Source: a bacterium (GTDB lineage: Bacteria; SZUA-182; DTGQ01). Taken from it: 64,000 nucleotides of DNA. The notes under the pieces were generated by a model. That model was given only the letters and a program-made list of their open reading frames with translations. It searched no databases and had not been told where the DNA came from. The stretch's first letter is position 1. Each line of letters opens with the position of its first letter. The stretch is taken from NCBI GenBank assembly GCA_023512255.1, contig JAILZY010000001.1:1-64000 (forward strand), read 5' to 3'. A program made the position numbers and the translations under genes. Shown here one piece after another: positions 28,509 to 39,105 of the stretch.

Positions 28509-31094
28509 CTACGGTGTCTTTGACTTTGGTCTTGACCACAAAATTGCTCTTTTCATATCTGCTATATATCCCCTTGCTCTTTCGACCTTAAAATTATCTC
28601 CTGCACAGCCTCCCCAAAGCCAGACGGTGGATCTCCACTTCCCTTTCCTAGAATCAAAGTGACTTATGGCCGTGCTATTGACTCTAGCCTCTTGGAGGCT
28701 CCCCCCCAAGGTGCGCAACACATCCTGAGCGTAAAGGTTCTTGTCGGGCCCATCAGGAACAGAGATAATATTGCGGCCCTCTGCAAGGTTCATCGGGGGC
28801 GGTGGAGTGATAGTAAAGGGAGGAATTCGAAGGCTTGGAATATCCTGATCTAAATAAAAAATATAGCCGCGGCCAGGTTCAATCGCAAAGTCATTGCCAA
28901 GAGGAGAAGAGCTGTTAGAATCAAAATACATTACGCTTCCCTTATTCCCTCCCGTTCCGAGCAAAATGCGCCGGCTACTGGGGAAAAGAAGTAAAAATTC
29001 CCTAGCTGTGTCGCAGGCTTTGAGCGGGGTTCCAGGATAAGCGAATAAATTCAATCCGGCTGAAAAGGGGTATTGGTGGCTCGACAGCCCGATATTTATT
29101 TCTTTATCCTCTCCGGCAGTGATATAAACAGGAGTAATGATAATATTAGGATCATCCATGTGTGATGGATTGATACTTTGCAGGGCCATAGCCAGGCGCT
29201 TAACCTCCCATTGGCACCAAGGTTCAGCCTGCCTAAAAGCGGTAACGTTATCGTACATTTCATTGAAGTAGCCACCTTTTACGATGTTTGGATCATGATA
29301 GGTATAGACGATAAAACCAGAGTTTGGCAGCCCGGTAATGGTAAAATAGCCTTGAGAATCAGTAGTGGCCGAGCAGGGTATCTGACCTAAGTAGTTGATA
29401 TCCATAGCTCGAACAGCAACATTAGCCAAACCCATTTCCGGCTTTTCATCTGAAAAAACCCGGCCATGAATTTTCCCCGATCCCTGACAGGGTTCATATT
29501 TTACTAGAGTGATCGTTCCAACATTTCTGCTTTCGCCTAATTTCAAACCGGCCACTGTCTGCTCAACAACTCCATAGCCTGTTTTATCCAGACGCAAGAT
29601 CACATCTCCTGAAAGAAGCTGCTGGAAAGAAAACTCTCCTGTAGAGGAATTGACCACTGTAAAGGAAATCTGCTCATGAGAGCGGGTCAGTAGGCTAGCG
29701 GAAATATTGGTTAGAGTTCCTCCTTTAACCACTACTCGGCCAGAGATTGTAGTCTTGGCTAGGACAAAGTCGATCTTTTTTGCCTCGCCTGCTCCGAGAG
29801 AAACTACCTCGGCATTCTCAGCCGAATAAGCGTTTTGGCCATAAAAAACGCTGAACACATCACTGCTTCCAACTCGGGCAAAAGCCCGGATCTTATACCC
29901 TCCCGCCTTGAGAAATTTAAAAGCGTAGCCACCGTAACTTCCAGTGTGGTAAACTGCCAGCTTATCAGGATCAGTAGCAGGCATACTCATCACCTTGGCT
30001 GGAATAACGGCCCTTTCAACTATCTGGCCGTTGACGGGAATAATCTCCATTTGAATACCCTCAATACCCTGCTCCTCACTGTCAGCTTTGGTGAGATAGG
30101 AAATCTGCGGATTAGTAGGATCCATATGGTTAGGATCAAAACCGATAACCAAATCCGATTGGCTGTGCCATCCTTCGGTAACTACCCGAAAGAGGTGTGA
30201 AGTTACTTCTCTAGTATTAGGATCTGTAATAATGCCATAAATCATGCCTGCCTGAGCAAAAGAGCTGAAACGAACAGGATCTGCCTGGGGTTTTTTACAA
30301 GTGATGGTTACCTTAGCCTGCTGGGGAAGAAAACGGTAGGTTTGATTTATGGAATAGGTGCAGTAAGGATTTGAAATTTCAAGGTCGTAAAAAAACTGAG
30401 TACTGTCTTTCACCCAGATATTATAACTTCCCTCTGGTAGAGGAACTTTAGCGTTCGGCTCTAGGATGTAGTCAGCCAGATCAATAGAATAATGGGTTAT
30501 ATTAGGATCACTAAACATCCAATACCAGGGCGGATTCCCAGGAGGAAAGGTCATGGTAGTTTTCCCCTTATAGTTTACCGTACCTTCCAGATAAACGACG
30601 CAGCCTCGATTATGAGGCAGATCAATGGTCAGGGGGATTTTCCCTCCCCAGCAAAGTTTAAAATCCTTGGTTATCTTTTGATTGGGCGAAATTCCAATTT
30701 TATTTCCCTCTCCCCACTGCCCGGTTTCGGAATAAAGCCAATAGTGATCTTCGTAGCACTCGGTTACATACTGATTTTCAGGATCTTGAGCACAAAGGTA
30801 AATCTCTTGCCATCCCGTCAGATTAAGATTTAGGGTATAATATCCATCAGCATTGGTTACCGTCTGCCCAATAGGAGTAATGCCAATAGGATGATAGGCG
30901 GTAATCTGGATGCCAGCCAACCCCTTGACCGCACCCGAGTCTGAATACTCTGTTACCCTGCCGCTGATTACAGCCGGTGGGATACTGGCCGCCATAGCCT
31001 GGTGTGCCCAGGCAAGAGAGAAAATTATCAAAAGCAAAGCCATAAGAGAAGGGTACAATTGAAGTAAAAAACAATTATCCTTTCGTAAGTACAT
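28509..31094 (-). CDS. Secreted protein with carboxypeptidase-regulatory-like repeats and a C-terminal module shared with the C25 protein
   Basis: ISGRVTEYSDSGAVKGLAGIQITAYHP...GYYTLNL; AGLNLFAYPGTPL...PGRGYIFYLDQD at the C-terminus. Confidence 0.65.
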   Translation of the reverse strand: MYLRKDNCFLLQLYPSLMALLLIIFSLAWAHQAMAASIPPAVISGRVTEYSDSGAVKGLAGIQITAYHPIGITPIGQTVTNADGYYTLNLNLTGWQEIYLCAQDPENQYVTECYEDHYWLYSETGQWGEGNKIGISPNQKITKDFKLCWGGKIPLTIDLPHNRGCVVYLEGTVNYKGKTTMTFPPGNPPWYWMFSDPNITHYSIDLADYILEPNAKVPLPEGSYNIWVKDSTQFFYDLEISNPYCTYSINQTYRFLPQQAKVTITCKKPQADPVRFSSFAQAGMIYGIITDPNTREVTSHLFRVVTEGWHSQSDLVIGFDPNHMDPTNPQISYLTKADSEEQGIEGIQMEIIPVNGQIVERAVIPAKVMSMPATDPDKLAVYHTGSYGGYAFKFLKAGGYKIRAFARVGSSDVFSVFYGQNAYSAENAEVVSLGAGEAKKIDFVLAKTTISGRVVVKGGTLTNISASLLTRSHEQISFTVVNSSTGEFSFQQLLSGDVILRLDKTGYGVVEQTVAGLKLGESRNVGTITLVKYEPCQGSGKIHGRVFSDEKPEMGLANVAVRAMDINYLGQIPCSATTDSQGYFTITGLPNSGFIVYTYHDPNIVKGGYFNEMYDNVTAFRQAEPWCQWEVKRLAMALQSINPSHMDDPNIIITPVYITAGEDKEINIGLSSHQYPFSAGLNLFAYPGTPLKACDTAREFLLLFPSSRRILLGTGGNKGSVMYFDSNSSSPLGNDFAIEPGRGYIFYLDQDIPSLRIPPFTITPPPPMNLAEGRNIISVPDGPDKNLYAQDVLRTLGGSLQEARVNSTAISHFDSRKGKWRSTVWLWGGCAGDNFKVERARGYIADMKRAILWSRPKSKTP

Positions 31095-31166
31095 GGAATA
31101 ATGCTCCTATTCCCTGTGGACAGTTTATAACCAGGTGCAGGCAAGATGATATTCTCAAAAGTTTAA

Positions 31167-31182
31167 TGCAACACTTATGCCA
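31167..31182 (-). promoter_or_regulatory. Sigma-54 -24/-12 promoter upstream of 28509..31094
   Basis: Reverse complement TGGCATAAGTGTTGCA fits TGGCAYRNNNNTTGCW. Confidence 0.7.
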
Positions 31183-31350
31183 TACTTTGCCAACCAATGA
31201 CAATTTTTCAATTCCCGCACTCCTTAACTTCTCATCTTAAACTTCTAATCTTGTGTTTCAGTTATGATAGATCATAATTTCTACGCTTCGGGGCATCAAC
31301 CCTGACCAGACTCTCACCGAGCCCTAAAAATAGAGTTTGCTGGCCAATTT

Positions 31351-31388
31351 TATGAAATATTTTGCATAAATATGAAATAATATTCATA
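31351..31388. promoter_or_regulatory. Tandem palindromic activator sites
   Basis: TATGAA-ATATTT-TGCATA (31351-31368) and TATGAA-ATAATA-TTCATA (31371-31388). Confidence 0.6.
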
Positions 31389-31547
31389 CTCGCGGCTTTT
31401 CCCTCTTATCTAGTGGCCGATTTACCAGCCACAAATTCAACACGGTTTATTATTTTAGTTGGATTGACATTATCGGTATGAAATGATATCCTCATCATGC
31501 TGAGATAGATAAGGATTTCTTGCTCTGACCCTTAAGGAGACGAAAGT

Positions 31548-34418
31548 ATGGATTATAGCCTTACTCTTAATTTGCCAAAGACAAAGTTTCCCATGAAAGC
31601 TAACCTTGTCCAAAAAGAGTTGGAACTTATTGAATTTTGGGAACAAAATCGTATTTATGAAAAAATGATGAATCGCCGGGCAGATAATGGCTCATTCATC
31701 TTACACGATGGTCCTCCGTATGCCAACGGACATATCCATATCGGACATGCTTTTAATAAGATATTGAAAGATATTATTATCCGCTCTAAAAATATGACCG
31801 GATTTCAGGCCAGCTATATCCCAGGCTGGGATTGCCACGGTTTGCCGATTGAGCATGAGGTTGACAAAAAGCTAGGACCTAAAAAGCAACAGCTCAGTAC
31901 TTACGAAATCAGAAAACTCTGCCGAGAATATGCCAAGAAATTTGTTGATATCCAAAAAAAAGAATTCCAGCGGCTTGGTGTTTTCGGGGACTGGGATCAC
32001 CCCTACCTAACCATGGATCCAGAGTATGAATCGGCGATTGTGAGGGAATTCGGACGCCTGGCTGCTAGCGGCGGAGTCTATCGAGGGCTTAAACCCGTCT
32101 ACTGGTGTTCTTTCTGCCAGACAGCCTTAGCTGAAGCCGAGGTGGAATATGCCGATCATACCTCCCCATCAATCTGGGTAAAATTCCCTGTTCGGTCTGG
32201 TTTCCGAGAAAAATTCCCTGATCTGGCTAACCAGGCATCCAAATGCTCAGTCCTGATCTGGACTACCACTCCGTGGACACTTCCCGCCAATCTGGCCATT
32301 GCCGTCAATCCCGACTATGAATATGCGGCCTGCCAAGTTGATGATGAGGTTTGGCTCATGGCCAAAGATCTGGTAGAGCGAACCATGAACGTAGCCAAAA
32401 TCTCCGAGTACCAGATTCTCAAGACCTTTGCAGGAGGCGCACTTTTAGGGATCATCAGCCAGCATCCTTTCTATGAGCGGGAATCCCCGATTGTGCCGGC
32501 TGCCTATGTTACTCTTGATCAAGGAACGGGCTGTGTTCACATCGCTCCTGGTCACGGCCAGGAGGACTATGAGGTTGGCCAGCGTCATGGATTTTCCCCC
32601 TATGCCCCGGTTAACCAGGAAGGGAAATTCACTTCTGAGGTTCAATATTTTGCCGGAGTGCCTATTTTTAAGGCTAATCCTGAAATTATTCGCCTCATGC
32701 GTGAGCAGGGAACTCTCATTTTTGAGGAGACGGTGGTCCACTCTTATCCTCATTGCTGGCGATGCAAAAACCCGGTCATTTTCAGGGCTACAGAGCAGTG
32801 GTTTATCTCCATGGAAAAAAATGATCTGCGGGCCAAGGCTCTCGAGCAGATTCGCCAGGTCAGGTGGATTCCCCGATGGGGGGAAAACCGGATCAGCAGC
32901 ATGGTAAGCGACCGCCCTGACTGGTGCATTTCCCGACAAAGGTCATGGGGAGTGCCGATCGTTGTCTTCTTCTGCTCATCATGCCAGTATCCTATTATGG
33001 ATAGGGAAGTTATTGAGCATGTAGCTGATCTGGTAGCCAAAGAGGGCATTGATATCTGGTTCCAGAGAGAGCCAAAAGAGCTTCTGCCAGATGGGTTTAC
33101 CTGCCCAAGATGTCAGGGTGCGGAATTCACCAAAGATATGAATATCCTAGATGTCTGGTTTGAGTCAGGAGTAAGTTTTGCCGCTGTCCTTGAAAAAAGG
33201 CCCTCTTTGAGATTTCCGGCTGATCTCTACCTTGAGGGAAGCGATCAGCACCGCGGCTGGTTTCAGAGTTCACTCTTGACCTCAGTGGGCACTAGAGGAC
33301 TGCCTCCCTACCGCTCGGTCCTAACTCATGGATTTGTGGTTGATGGTGAAGGGAAAAAGATGTCAAAATCAGCCGGCAATGTCATCGCTCCGCAGGAAGT
33401 AATAGAAAAACTCGGGGCGGATATTTTGCGCCTGTGGGTCTGCTCTGAGGATTACAAAGATGATATCCGCATCTGCAATGATCTTCTGCGGCGGCTTTCG
33501 GATGCCTATCGCCGGATCCGAAACACCTGTCGCTATCTCCTCAGCAATTTAGAGGATTTCGATCCGCAGACCGACCGAGTTCCTTTTGATCAGATGGAGG
33601 AGATGGATCGGTGGATTCTTCACAGGTTCCAGGAGCTCATAGCCAGGGTTCGCAAGGCCTATGAAGATTACGAATTTCATATTCTCTTTCACGGGCTTCA
33701 CAATTTTTGTACCGTTGACCTAAGCTCCTTTTATCTTGATGCCTCCAAAGACCGAATGTACACTCGCGGGAAATCGTCCCTCGGCAGAAGATCCGGACAG
33801 ACCGCTATGTATGAGATCATCCTAGGAATGGTAAAGCTGATGGCTCCTGTGCTGTGTTTTACCGCCGAAGAGATCTGGAAATATCTCCCTGGGTCAAAAG
33901 ATCTGCCAGAGAGTGTTCATCTGGCCTCATTGCCCGATCCCAAGGCTGAGTACCTAGATAGCGACCTGGCCGAGCGGTGGGAAACCCTTTTGCAGGTGCG
34001 GGCAGAAGTAGCCAAGGTACTCGAAGCAGCTAGAGCGGCCAAGGTGATCGGCCACTCACTCGATGCCCAGGTGAGCCTTATCCTGACTGATCCTAAGTTG
34101 TATGATTTCCTAAAAAAATATGCGGATCTTCTTCCCACCATCTTTATTACCTCTTCGACAACTCTTGAGCAAACTGAATCCGCACCGTCTGATGCCGAAG
34201 GCTACACGCGCAGTGGCCTGTTCGATCAACTCTTTATCAAAGTTACTCACGCCGAGGGAGAAAAGTGTGCCCGGTGCTGGAAATACAGCCCCCTGGTTGG
34301 AAAAACAGCCGAATACCCTGATCTGTGTGCGACCTGTGTCTCGGTGCTGAAAAGCATGCCTGATCAGCCAAGCAAGGAGCTCCAGCCAGCGGTAGAGCAG
34401 GGAGAGTCAAGCCGGTGA
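31548..34418 (+). CDS. ileS: Isoleucyl-tRNA synthetase
   Basis: HDGPPYANGHIHIGHAFNKILKDI; GKKMSKSAGNV; C-terminal CARCW/CATC zinc motifs. Confidence 0.97.
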   Translation: MDYSLTLNLPKTKFPMKANLVQKELELIEFWEQNRIYEKMMNRRADNGSFILHDGPPYANGHIHIGHAFNKILKDIIIRSKNMTGFQASYIPGWDCHGLPIEHEVDKKLGPKKQQLSTYEIRKLCREYAKKFVDIQKKEFQRLGVFGDWDHPYLTMDPEYESAIVREFGRLAASGGVYRGLKPVYWCSFCQTALAEAEVEYADHTSPSIWVKFPVRSGFREKFPDLANQASKCSVLIWTTTPWTLPANLAIAVNPDYEYAACQVDDEVWLMAKDLVERTMNVAKISEYQILKTFAGGALLGIISQHPFYERESPIVPAAYVTLDQGTGCVHIAPGHGQEDYEVGQRHGFSPYAPVNQEGKFTSEVQYFAGVPIFKANPEIIRLMREQGTLIFEETVVHSYPHCWRCKNPVIFRATEQWFISMEKNDLRAKALEQIRQVRWIPRWGENRISSMVSDRPDWCISRQRSWGVPIVVFFCSSCQYPIMDREVIEHVADLVAKEGIDIWFQREPKELLPDGFTCPRCQGAEFTKDMNILDVWFESGVSFAAVLEKRPSLRFPADLYLEGSDQHRGWFQSSLLTSVGTRGLPPYRSVLTHGFVVDGEGKKMSKSAGNVIAPQEVIEKLGADILRLWVCSEDYKDDIRICNDLLRRLSDAYRRIRNTCRYLLSNLEDFDPQTDRVPFDQMEEMDRWILHRFQELIARVRKAYEDYEFHILFHGLHNFCTVDLSSFYLDASKDRMYTRGKSSLGRRSGQTAMYEIILGMVKLMAPVLCFTAEEIWKYLPGSKDLPESVHLASLPDPKAEYLDSDLAERWETLLQVRAEVAKVLEAARAAKVIGHSLDAQVSLILTDPKLYDFLKKYADLLPTIFITSSTTLEQTESAPSDAEGYTRSGLFDQLFIKVTHAEGEKCARCWKYSPLVGKTAEYPDLCATCVSVLKSMPDQPSKELQPAVEQGESSR

Positions 34419-34930
34419 AAGAAGGCTCGATAAAATCTCCGAAAATTCCCCTACTTATCCTGGTTGCAATTCTAGCCCTAGATTTTGGGACCAAATATCT
34501 GGCCCGCTCTTTCCTGCGCCAGATTCATTCCCTGACCATTATCCCAAACTTCTTTAACCTGACGTATGTCGAAAACCGAGGGGCTGCCTTTGGCTTTTTA
34601 GCCGAAACCAATGCCCGGTTCAGGACGCCATTTTTTGTCTTCATTTCTCTGGTGGCTATTTTGGTCATCATCATTCTCTATCGCCGAGAGGAGGGAGGAG
34701 CGTGGGGACGCCTAGCTCTGATTTTCATCCTCGGAGGAGCTCTGGGCAATATGGTCGATCGGCTGCGGTTTGGCTGGGTAATTGATTTTCTGGATTTCCA
34801 TTGGTATCACTATCATTGGCCTGCCTTCAACGTTGCTGACATAGCCATATGTATCGGAGTAGGTATGCTGATGATCAACATGTTTTCTGGCCAAAAAGGG
34901 AGAAAACCGCTTGCATCCAATACTTTTTAA
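34415..34930 (+). CDS. lspA: Lipoprotein signal peptidase
   Basis: NLTYVENRGAAFGFLA, FNVADIAICIG. Confidence 0.95.
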   Translation: MKEGSIKSPKIPLLILVAILALDFGTKYLARSFLRQIHSLTIIPNFFNLTYVENRGAAFGFLAETNARFRTPFFVFISLVAILVIIILYRREEGGAWGRLALIFILGGALGNMVDRLRFGWVIDFLDFHWYHYHWPAFNVADIAICIGVGMLMINMFSGQKGRKPLASNTF

Positions 34931-35684
34931 ATTTGGTCCTATTAGTGTCCACACTTATGGTTTTTTCATTGCCCTTGCCTTTTTCACTGCTATCATCTGG
35001 TCCTCATGGGAAGCCAAGCGGCTCGGGGAAAATCCAGAGCGAATAATGGACCTTGGATTTCTAATCATCCTGGCTGCTATTATCGGCTCTCGTATTCTCT
35101 TCATTCTGTTAAACCTTCAGGATTATCTTGAACATCCAATAAATATGATTAAGATATGGGAGGGAGGGTTAGTATTTTATGGCGGATTGATCGCCAGCAT
35201 TCTGACAGCTTTGTGGTATCTCAAAAAACACCGCCTGCGGATCTGGAAATATGGCGATATTCTCTCCCCAGCCATCGCTCTGGGACAAAGTATCGGCCGA
35301 GTGGGCTGCCTGATGGCTGGCTGCTGTTACGGAAAGGAAACTGCTCGTCCTTGGGCTGTGCGCTTTACCGATCCTCAGACCCTGGCTATGCCGAATATTC
35401 CCTTGCACCCAACCCAAATTTATGAGTCAATCGCCACCCTGCTCATATTCGGCCTTTTGTTGAGATTGAGAAAAAGAAAAAGCTTTGATGGACAGATTTT
35501 CTGGCTCTATATTGCTCTCTATGCAATAGTGCGATTTATCATCGACTTTTTCCGTGGGGATGAAACCAAGACCTTTTTCCACCACACCTTATCACTTACC
35601 CAGGTTCTCGGGATTGCTCTATTTCTAAGTGCCCTCTATATGCTCTGGAGCTTGAAAAAGAAAGTAACTAACAGCAGACAATAA
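34911..35684 (+). CDS. lgt: Prolipoprotein diacylglyceryl transferase
   Basis: IGRVGCLMAGCCYGKET, HPTQIYES, RFIIDFFRGDE. Confidence 0.95.
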   Translation: MHPILFKFGPISVHTYGFFIALAFFTAIIWSSWEAKRLGENPERIMDLGFLIILAAIIGSRILFILLNLQDYLEHPINMIKIWEGGLVFYGGLIASILTALWYLKKHRLRIWKYGDILSPAIALGQSIGRVGCLMAGCCYGKETARPWAVRFTDPQTLAMPNIPLHPTQIYESIATLLIFGLLLRLRKRKSFDGQIFWLYIALYAIVRFIIDFFRGDETKTFFHHTLSLTQVLGIALFLSALYMLWSLKKKVTNSRQ

Positions 35685-35873
35685 ACACTTACAAAAAGAC
35701 TAAGCACTAGAAAAGGGCACCATTATAAAAACTTAACACCTTTAAAAAGCTCGCTCTTATTTATTAGCTACCATTGAGAGACATAACCCTAATAAGAGCT
35801 AAGCTCCTTTGAGGGTTTATGGTGTCTGATATTAAGAGCGATTTACTTAGCGAGAAAACCCCTAAATCCCCCT

Positions 35874-36662
35874 TCATCTCAATAAGTACCAGTAGGCACA
35901 GCCGATCGCACCTACAAACTGGCTGTGAGGTAGCACCACTACTTGCCTGGGCTTGCAGTTTTCTCGAATGATCTGCTGAATAGCTGCATTGCGGGAAACC
36001 CCACCAGAGAGGAGGATCACCTGGCCTGAAAACTGACTCAGCATAGGAGCAAGACGGCGAAAAACCGAAAAATTCACTCCAGCACACAAAGATGACAAAG
36101 AAGCTCCTTCTACCAGCTTTCCAATCAACTCTGACTCGCCGAAAATAGCGCAGGTTGAGTCAAGCTCAACCGGATTTTCGGCATAGCGCCCCAGCTCTTC
36201 CAGACTAACTCCTAATACCCTGGCCATATTTTCCAAATATCGCCCGCTGCTAGCCGCACACTTATCATTCATAACAAAATCAGATACTTTCCCCTGCTCA
36301 ACCAGAGCTACTTTTGAGTCCTGGCCGCCGATATCAACCAGGATAAAGTCTGATAAGCCACTCAGATAGCAGGCCCCTAAGGCATGGGCCATGATTTCTG
36401 GAATTTGGTAGGAGTTCTCAAAGCAGAGCGAATTTCGGCCATAACCAGTGGTTACTACTGGATAGCCCAAGTTTTTAGCCGGACCGATGCTCTCATCCTC
36501 AATTCGCAGCCCTCCTCCTGGTTCAATCTGGCGACAGCGGCGATAAAAGGCTATGGTCTCATAACTTTCCATCTGCCTGATTTCTCTCCCCTCTCCCATG
36601 AGCACAATCTTTACCTCTCGACTGCCAAGGTCCATTCCCCAGACCGCTTTGCTCCTACTCAT
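35874..36662 (-). CDS. 2-hydroxyacyl-CoA dehydratase activator (BadF/BadG/BcrA/BcrD family ASKHA ATPase)
   Basis: GMDLGSREVKIV; DIGGQDSKVALVEQGKVSDFVMNDKCAASSGRYLENMA. Confidence 0.9.
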   Translation of the reverse strand: MSRSKAVWGMDLGSREVKIVLMGEGREIRQMESYETIAFYRRCRQIEPGGGLRIEDESIGPAKNLGYPVVTTGYGRNSLCFENSYQIPEIMAHALGACYLSGLSDFILVDIGGQDSKVALVEQGKVSDFVMNDKCAASSGRYLENMARVLGVSLEELGRYAENPVELDSTCAIFGESELIGKLVEGASLSSLCAGVNFSVFRRLAPMLSQFSGQVILLSGGVSRNAAIQQIIRENCKPRQVVVLPHSQFVGAIGCAYWYLLR

Positions 36663-36687
36663 AGATCACCGCCCGCACACTTGCTCC

Positions 36688-37779
36688 TTATCTTTTAGCA
36701 TCCGCGCTCCTTTCTTTTAGCACCTGGAGGAAGCTCTCGATCCTGATCCTGGTTCGGGCATCAATCTGGCCTGGGTTATCACCCTCCAGGGTGAGAATCG
36801 GCAAATGGATGGATTTTCGGACAATAAGGTCCTCAAGCCGATGAAAGCAGAAGGACTGAACATAGTGAATCAGACCATCTATCCGACGCACCGCTATCTG
36901 TTCCTTAATGTCGACAATCCGGGCAAAGATATCATATGGGTAGGTATAGCGCAGATACTGCTCAACCAGGTCCTCTCCCTGGCCGCAGCCGGGCATACTG
37001 AACTGTCGCTGGACCTCGTTAAAGACTACACGCCCCTCAAGTGACTCGATCAGAGGGTAAAGGTCGGTGAAAATCGGAGGCACACCAATAAACCCAAGCC
37101 TGACTTTCTCCTGCATCCGGCTTCTGGTGGAAAGCTCGGCCAGAAATTGATCAACCTTGGCCTCAAATTTTTCTGGATCTGCCTGCATATCACTACAGCT
37201 CACCTGGTAGTAATGGTTTTCAAACCCACTCACTACACCACCATCAGCCCAGCTCAGCCGATCAATCTGGTGCACCTTGCGGCGAATAGTATCGAGCCTT
37301 TCTTTCATGGCCATCGCTTCTTCCCACGAGCAGCCAAGAGCTTGCCTGAGACGCTCCATTTGAAGCCTCAAAAGCTCCCTGTCCCGGTCGTAGGGATAGG
37401 CAAAGGGGACGATCCTTATACCCTCAAGGCTGAGCATTTCGATTAAGGCCTGGGTGTTGCTACAATCTCCTTGAGTTACAGCTACAATCTGAGAAATTTT
37501 CTCCCGCCGGGCAGCCGAGTAAATCCCCTTAATCCAGGCGCAAAGAGTGCGGGGAAACCCCTGTATCTCAGCCTCATGGACAAGGTGCAGCGAATTATTA
37601 TGACTTATGAAAAGATTGTTCAGATCAAGCGGGACAAAGCCTGCGGCCAGAATAATTTCTAGCGGCACCGTGGTGGTGATACCGATTTTCGGCCTGTTAC
37701 TGCCCCCCTCTGCCGCCATAGCCAGCACTTTGGTTGCCTTATCTTCTGTGGTTGCCTTATCTTCTGATATATTTGACAT
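36688..37779 (-). CDS. 2-hydroxyacyl-CoA dehydratase (HgdB/FldC-like) family protein
   Basis: TTVPLEIILAAGFVPLDLNNLF; VQSFCFHRLEDLIVRKSIHLPILTLEGDNPGQIDARTRIRIESFLQ. Confidence 0.85.
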   Translation of the reverse strand: MSNISEDKATTEDKATKVLAMAAEGGSNRPKIGITTTVPLEIILAAGFVPLDLNNLFISHNNSLHLVHEAEIQGFPRTLCAWIKGIYSAARREKISQIVAVTQGDCSNTQALIEMLSLEGIRIVPFAYPYDRDRELLRLQMERLRQALGCSWEEAMAMKERLDTIRRKVHQIDRLSWADGGVVSGFENHYYQVSCSDMQADPEKFEAKVDQFLAELSTRSRMQEKVRLGFIGVPPIFTDLYPLIESLEGRVVFNEVQRQFSMPGCGQGEDLVEQYLRYTYPYDIFARIVDIKEQIAVRRIDGLIHYVQSFCFHRLEDLIVRKSIHLPILTLEGDNPGQIDARTRIRIESFLQVLKERSADAKR

Positions 37780-38080
37780 ATTTTTTATTTGGCATATTTT
37801 TCGTCTACTGTCTCCTCATCATGTGGGAACTATGCAGGCAGATGAATTTCTCGCCCACATAGGAACTGCCATCTCCTCATCATGCGGGAAAACTATAATT
37901 CGATCGCCTCCCTCGGCCAGCACTAGCTTATAATACCACATTTTGTTGATTTTCGACAATCGCCGGATTAGAAATGTCTGGATTACATAAATAAAAGCGC
38001 GGGGATAATGAAGGGTTAGTATAAAATTATTTATGAGTATAAAATTATTATATTTCAATAAACCTGGGGACTAATCTAAA

Positions 38081-38340
38081 TGGTTCTATCGCTAAGTGGT
38101 TTTTTCGCTAAGTAAATATACTTTAACTATAACCTCTCGAGGCCAAAACCTTAAGATTGGCCTTTAATTAGTAATTCTGTACTTGGCGAAAAGACCGCTA
38201 AGTGCACAAGAGCAGATCCAATTACCCATTTCAAATTGTAGGGTAATTACCCAGTAAATTGTAAGGGCGGACACACAAGGAGTCTGCCCAAATTGCGCAA
38301 TTTTGTTAGCGAGAGAATCACTAAATAGCCAGCCCGAGAG
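38081..38340. repeat. Repeat family R2, copy 1
   Basis: TCGCTAAGTGG...CAGATCCAATTACCC...AATTGTAAGGGCGGACAC...TCTGCCCAAATTGCGCAATTTTGTTAGCGAGAGAATC. Confidence 0.75.
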
Positions 38341-38358
38341 AAACACTAAATAGCCAGC

Positions 38359-38919
38359 CTATGATAGAGAAACAACAACTGCACGGAGAAATATACGATA
38401 GATAAGAAAAAAAATTCTACCAAAGCAAAGACTTACCTTCGATCCTACCCGGCCACAAAAGAGAGGATATCGACTAATCACCTGGTACAGCAGGCCGCAA
38501 ATTCCTGATATGGCAGCAATAAAAATCCCGGCCACTCGCCAGGAGGTTTGAGAAAGGTTTATCAATCTGTTTTCTTTTTGAATAGCTACCACCTTACCCA
38601 GGATTTGATCAGAACCTACGGCCTGATCAAAGCTCCTATTTCCATCTCCCTTGGTGAGAAAAAATGATTCTCCATTTCTTTTCCTGACAAATACTACCCG
38701 GTGAGCTACGGCATTAGAACAATGCGGGTAGGTAATCACCACAATGTCGCCAATAAAGATCCGCTTAGGCTCAACTTGGGGAGATACCATGACCTTGGCC
38801 CCAGGATAAAGCATGGGAGACATACTATAGCCACAGATCGAAAAATAGAAATTTCGATCCGCTGGTATGAATCCAGCCTTGATAATCTGAATCGCTTCCT
38901 CTTGAAGCAGATGGGCCAT
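38359..38919 (-). CDS. S26-family signal peptidase
   Basis: GYSMSPMLYPGAKVMV (Ser), DIVVITYPHCSNAVAHRVVFVR, FFLTKGDGN; His at the AHRVV position as in S26B-type enzymes. Confidence 0.8.
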   Translation of the reverse strand: MAHLLQEEAIQIIKAGFIPADRNFYFSICGYSMSPMLYPGAKVMVSPQVEPKRIFIGDIVVITYPHCSNAVAHRVVFVRKRNGESFFLTKGDGNRSFDQAVGSDQILGKVVAIQKENRLINLSQTSWRVAGIFIAAISGICGLLYQVISRYPLFCGRVGSKVSLCFGRIFFLIYRIFLRAVVVSLS

Positions 38920-38984
38920 CTACACCTACCCCTTGCGAAAACTTTACCTACCCCTTGCAAAAACTTTACTCCCTTACCCTGTTG

Positions 38985-39105
38985 CTTCTTTCGCTAAGTG
39001 CTTAACACAAGTGAGCAGAGGATCAATTACGCTATCAATTGTAGCTCGCAAGACCTTTGAGCCCGCCCCTCCAGCTTGCGCACTTTGTTAGCAAAAAGAC
39101 CGCTG
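38985..39105. repeat. Repeat family R2, copy 2
   Basis: CTTCTTTCGCTAAGTGCTTA...GATCAATTACGCTATCAATTGTAG...GCCCGCCC...CTTGCGCACTTTGTTAGC. Confidence 0.7.

Noticed and set aside
31095-31547. T-box leader before ileS
   Set aside because: No AGGGTGGNACCGCG-like T-box sequence seen.
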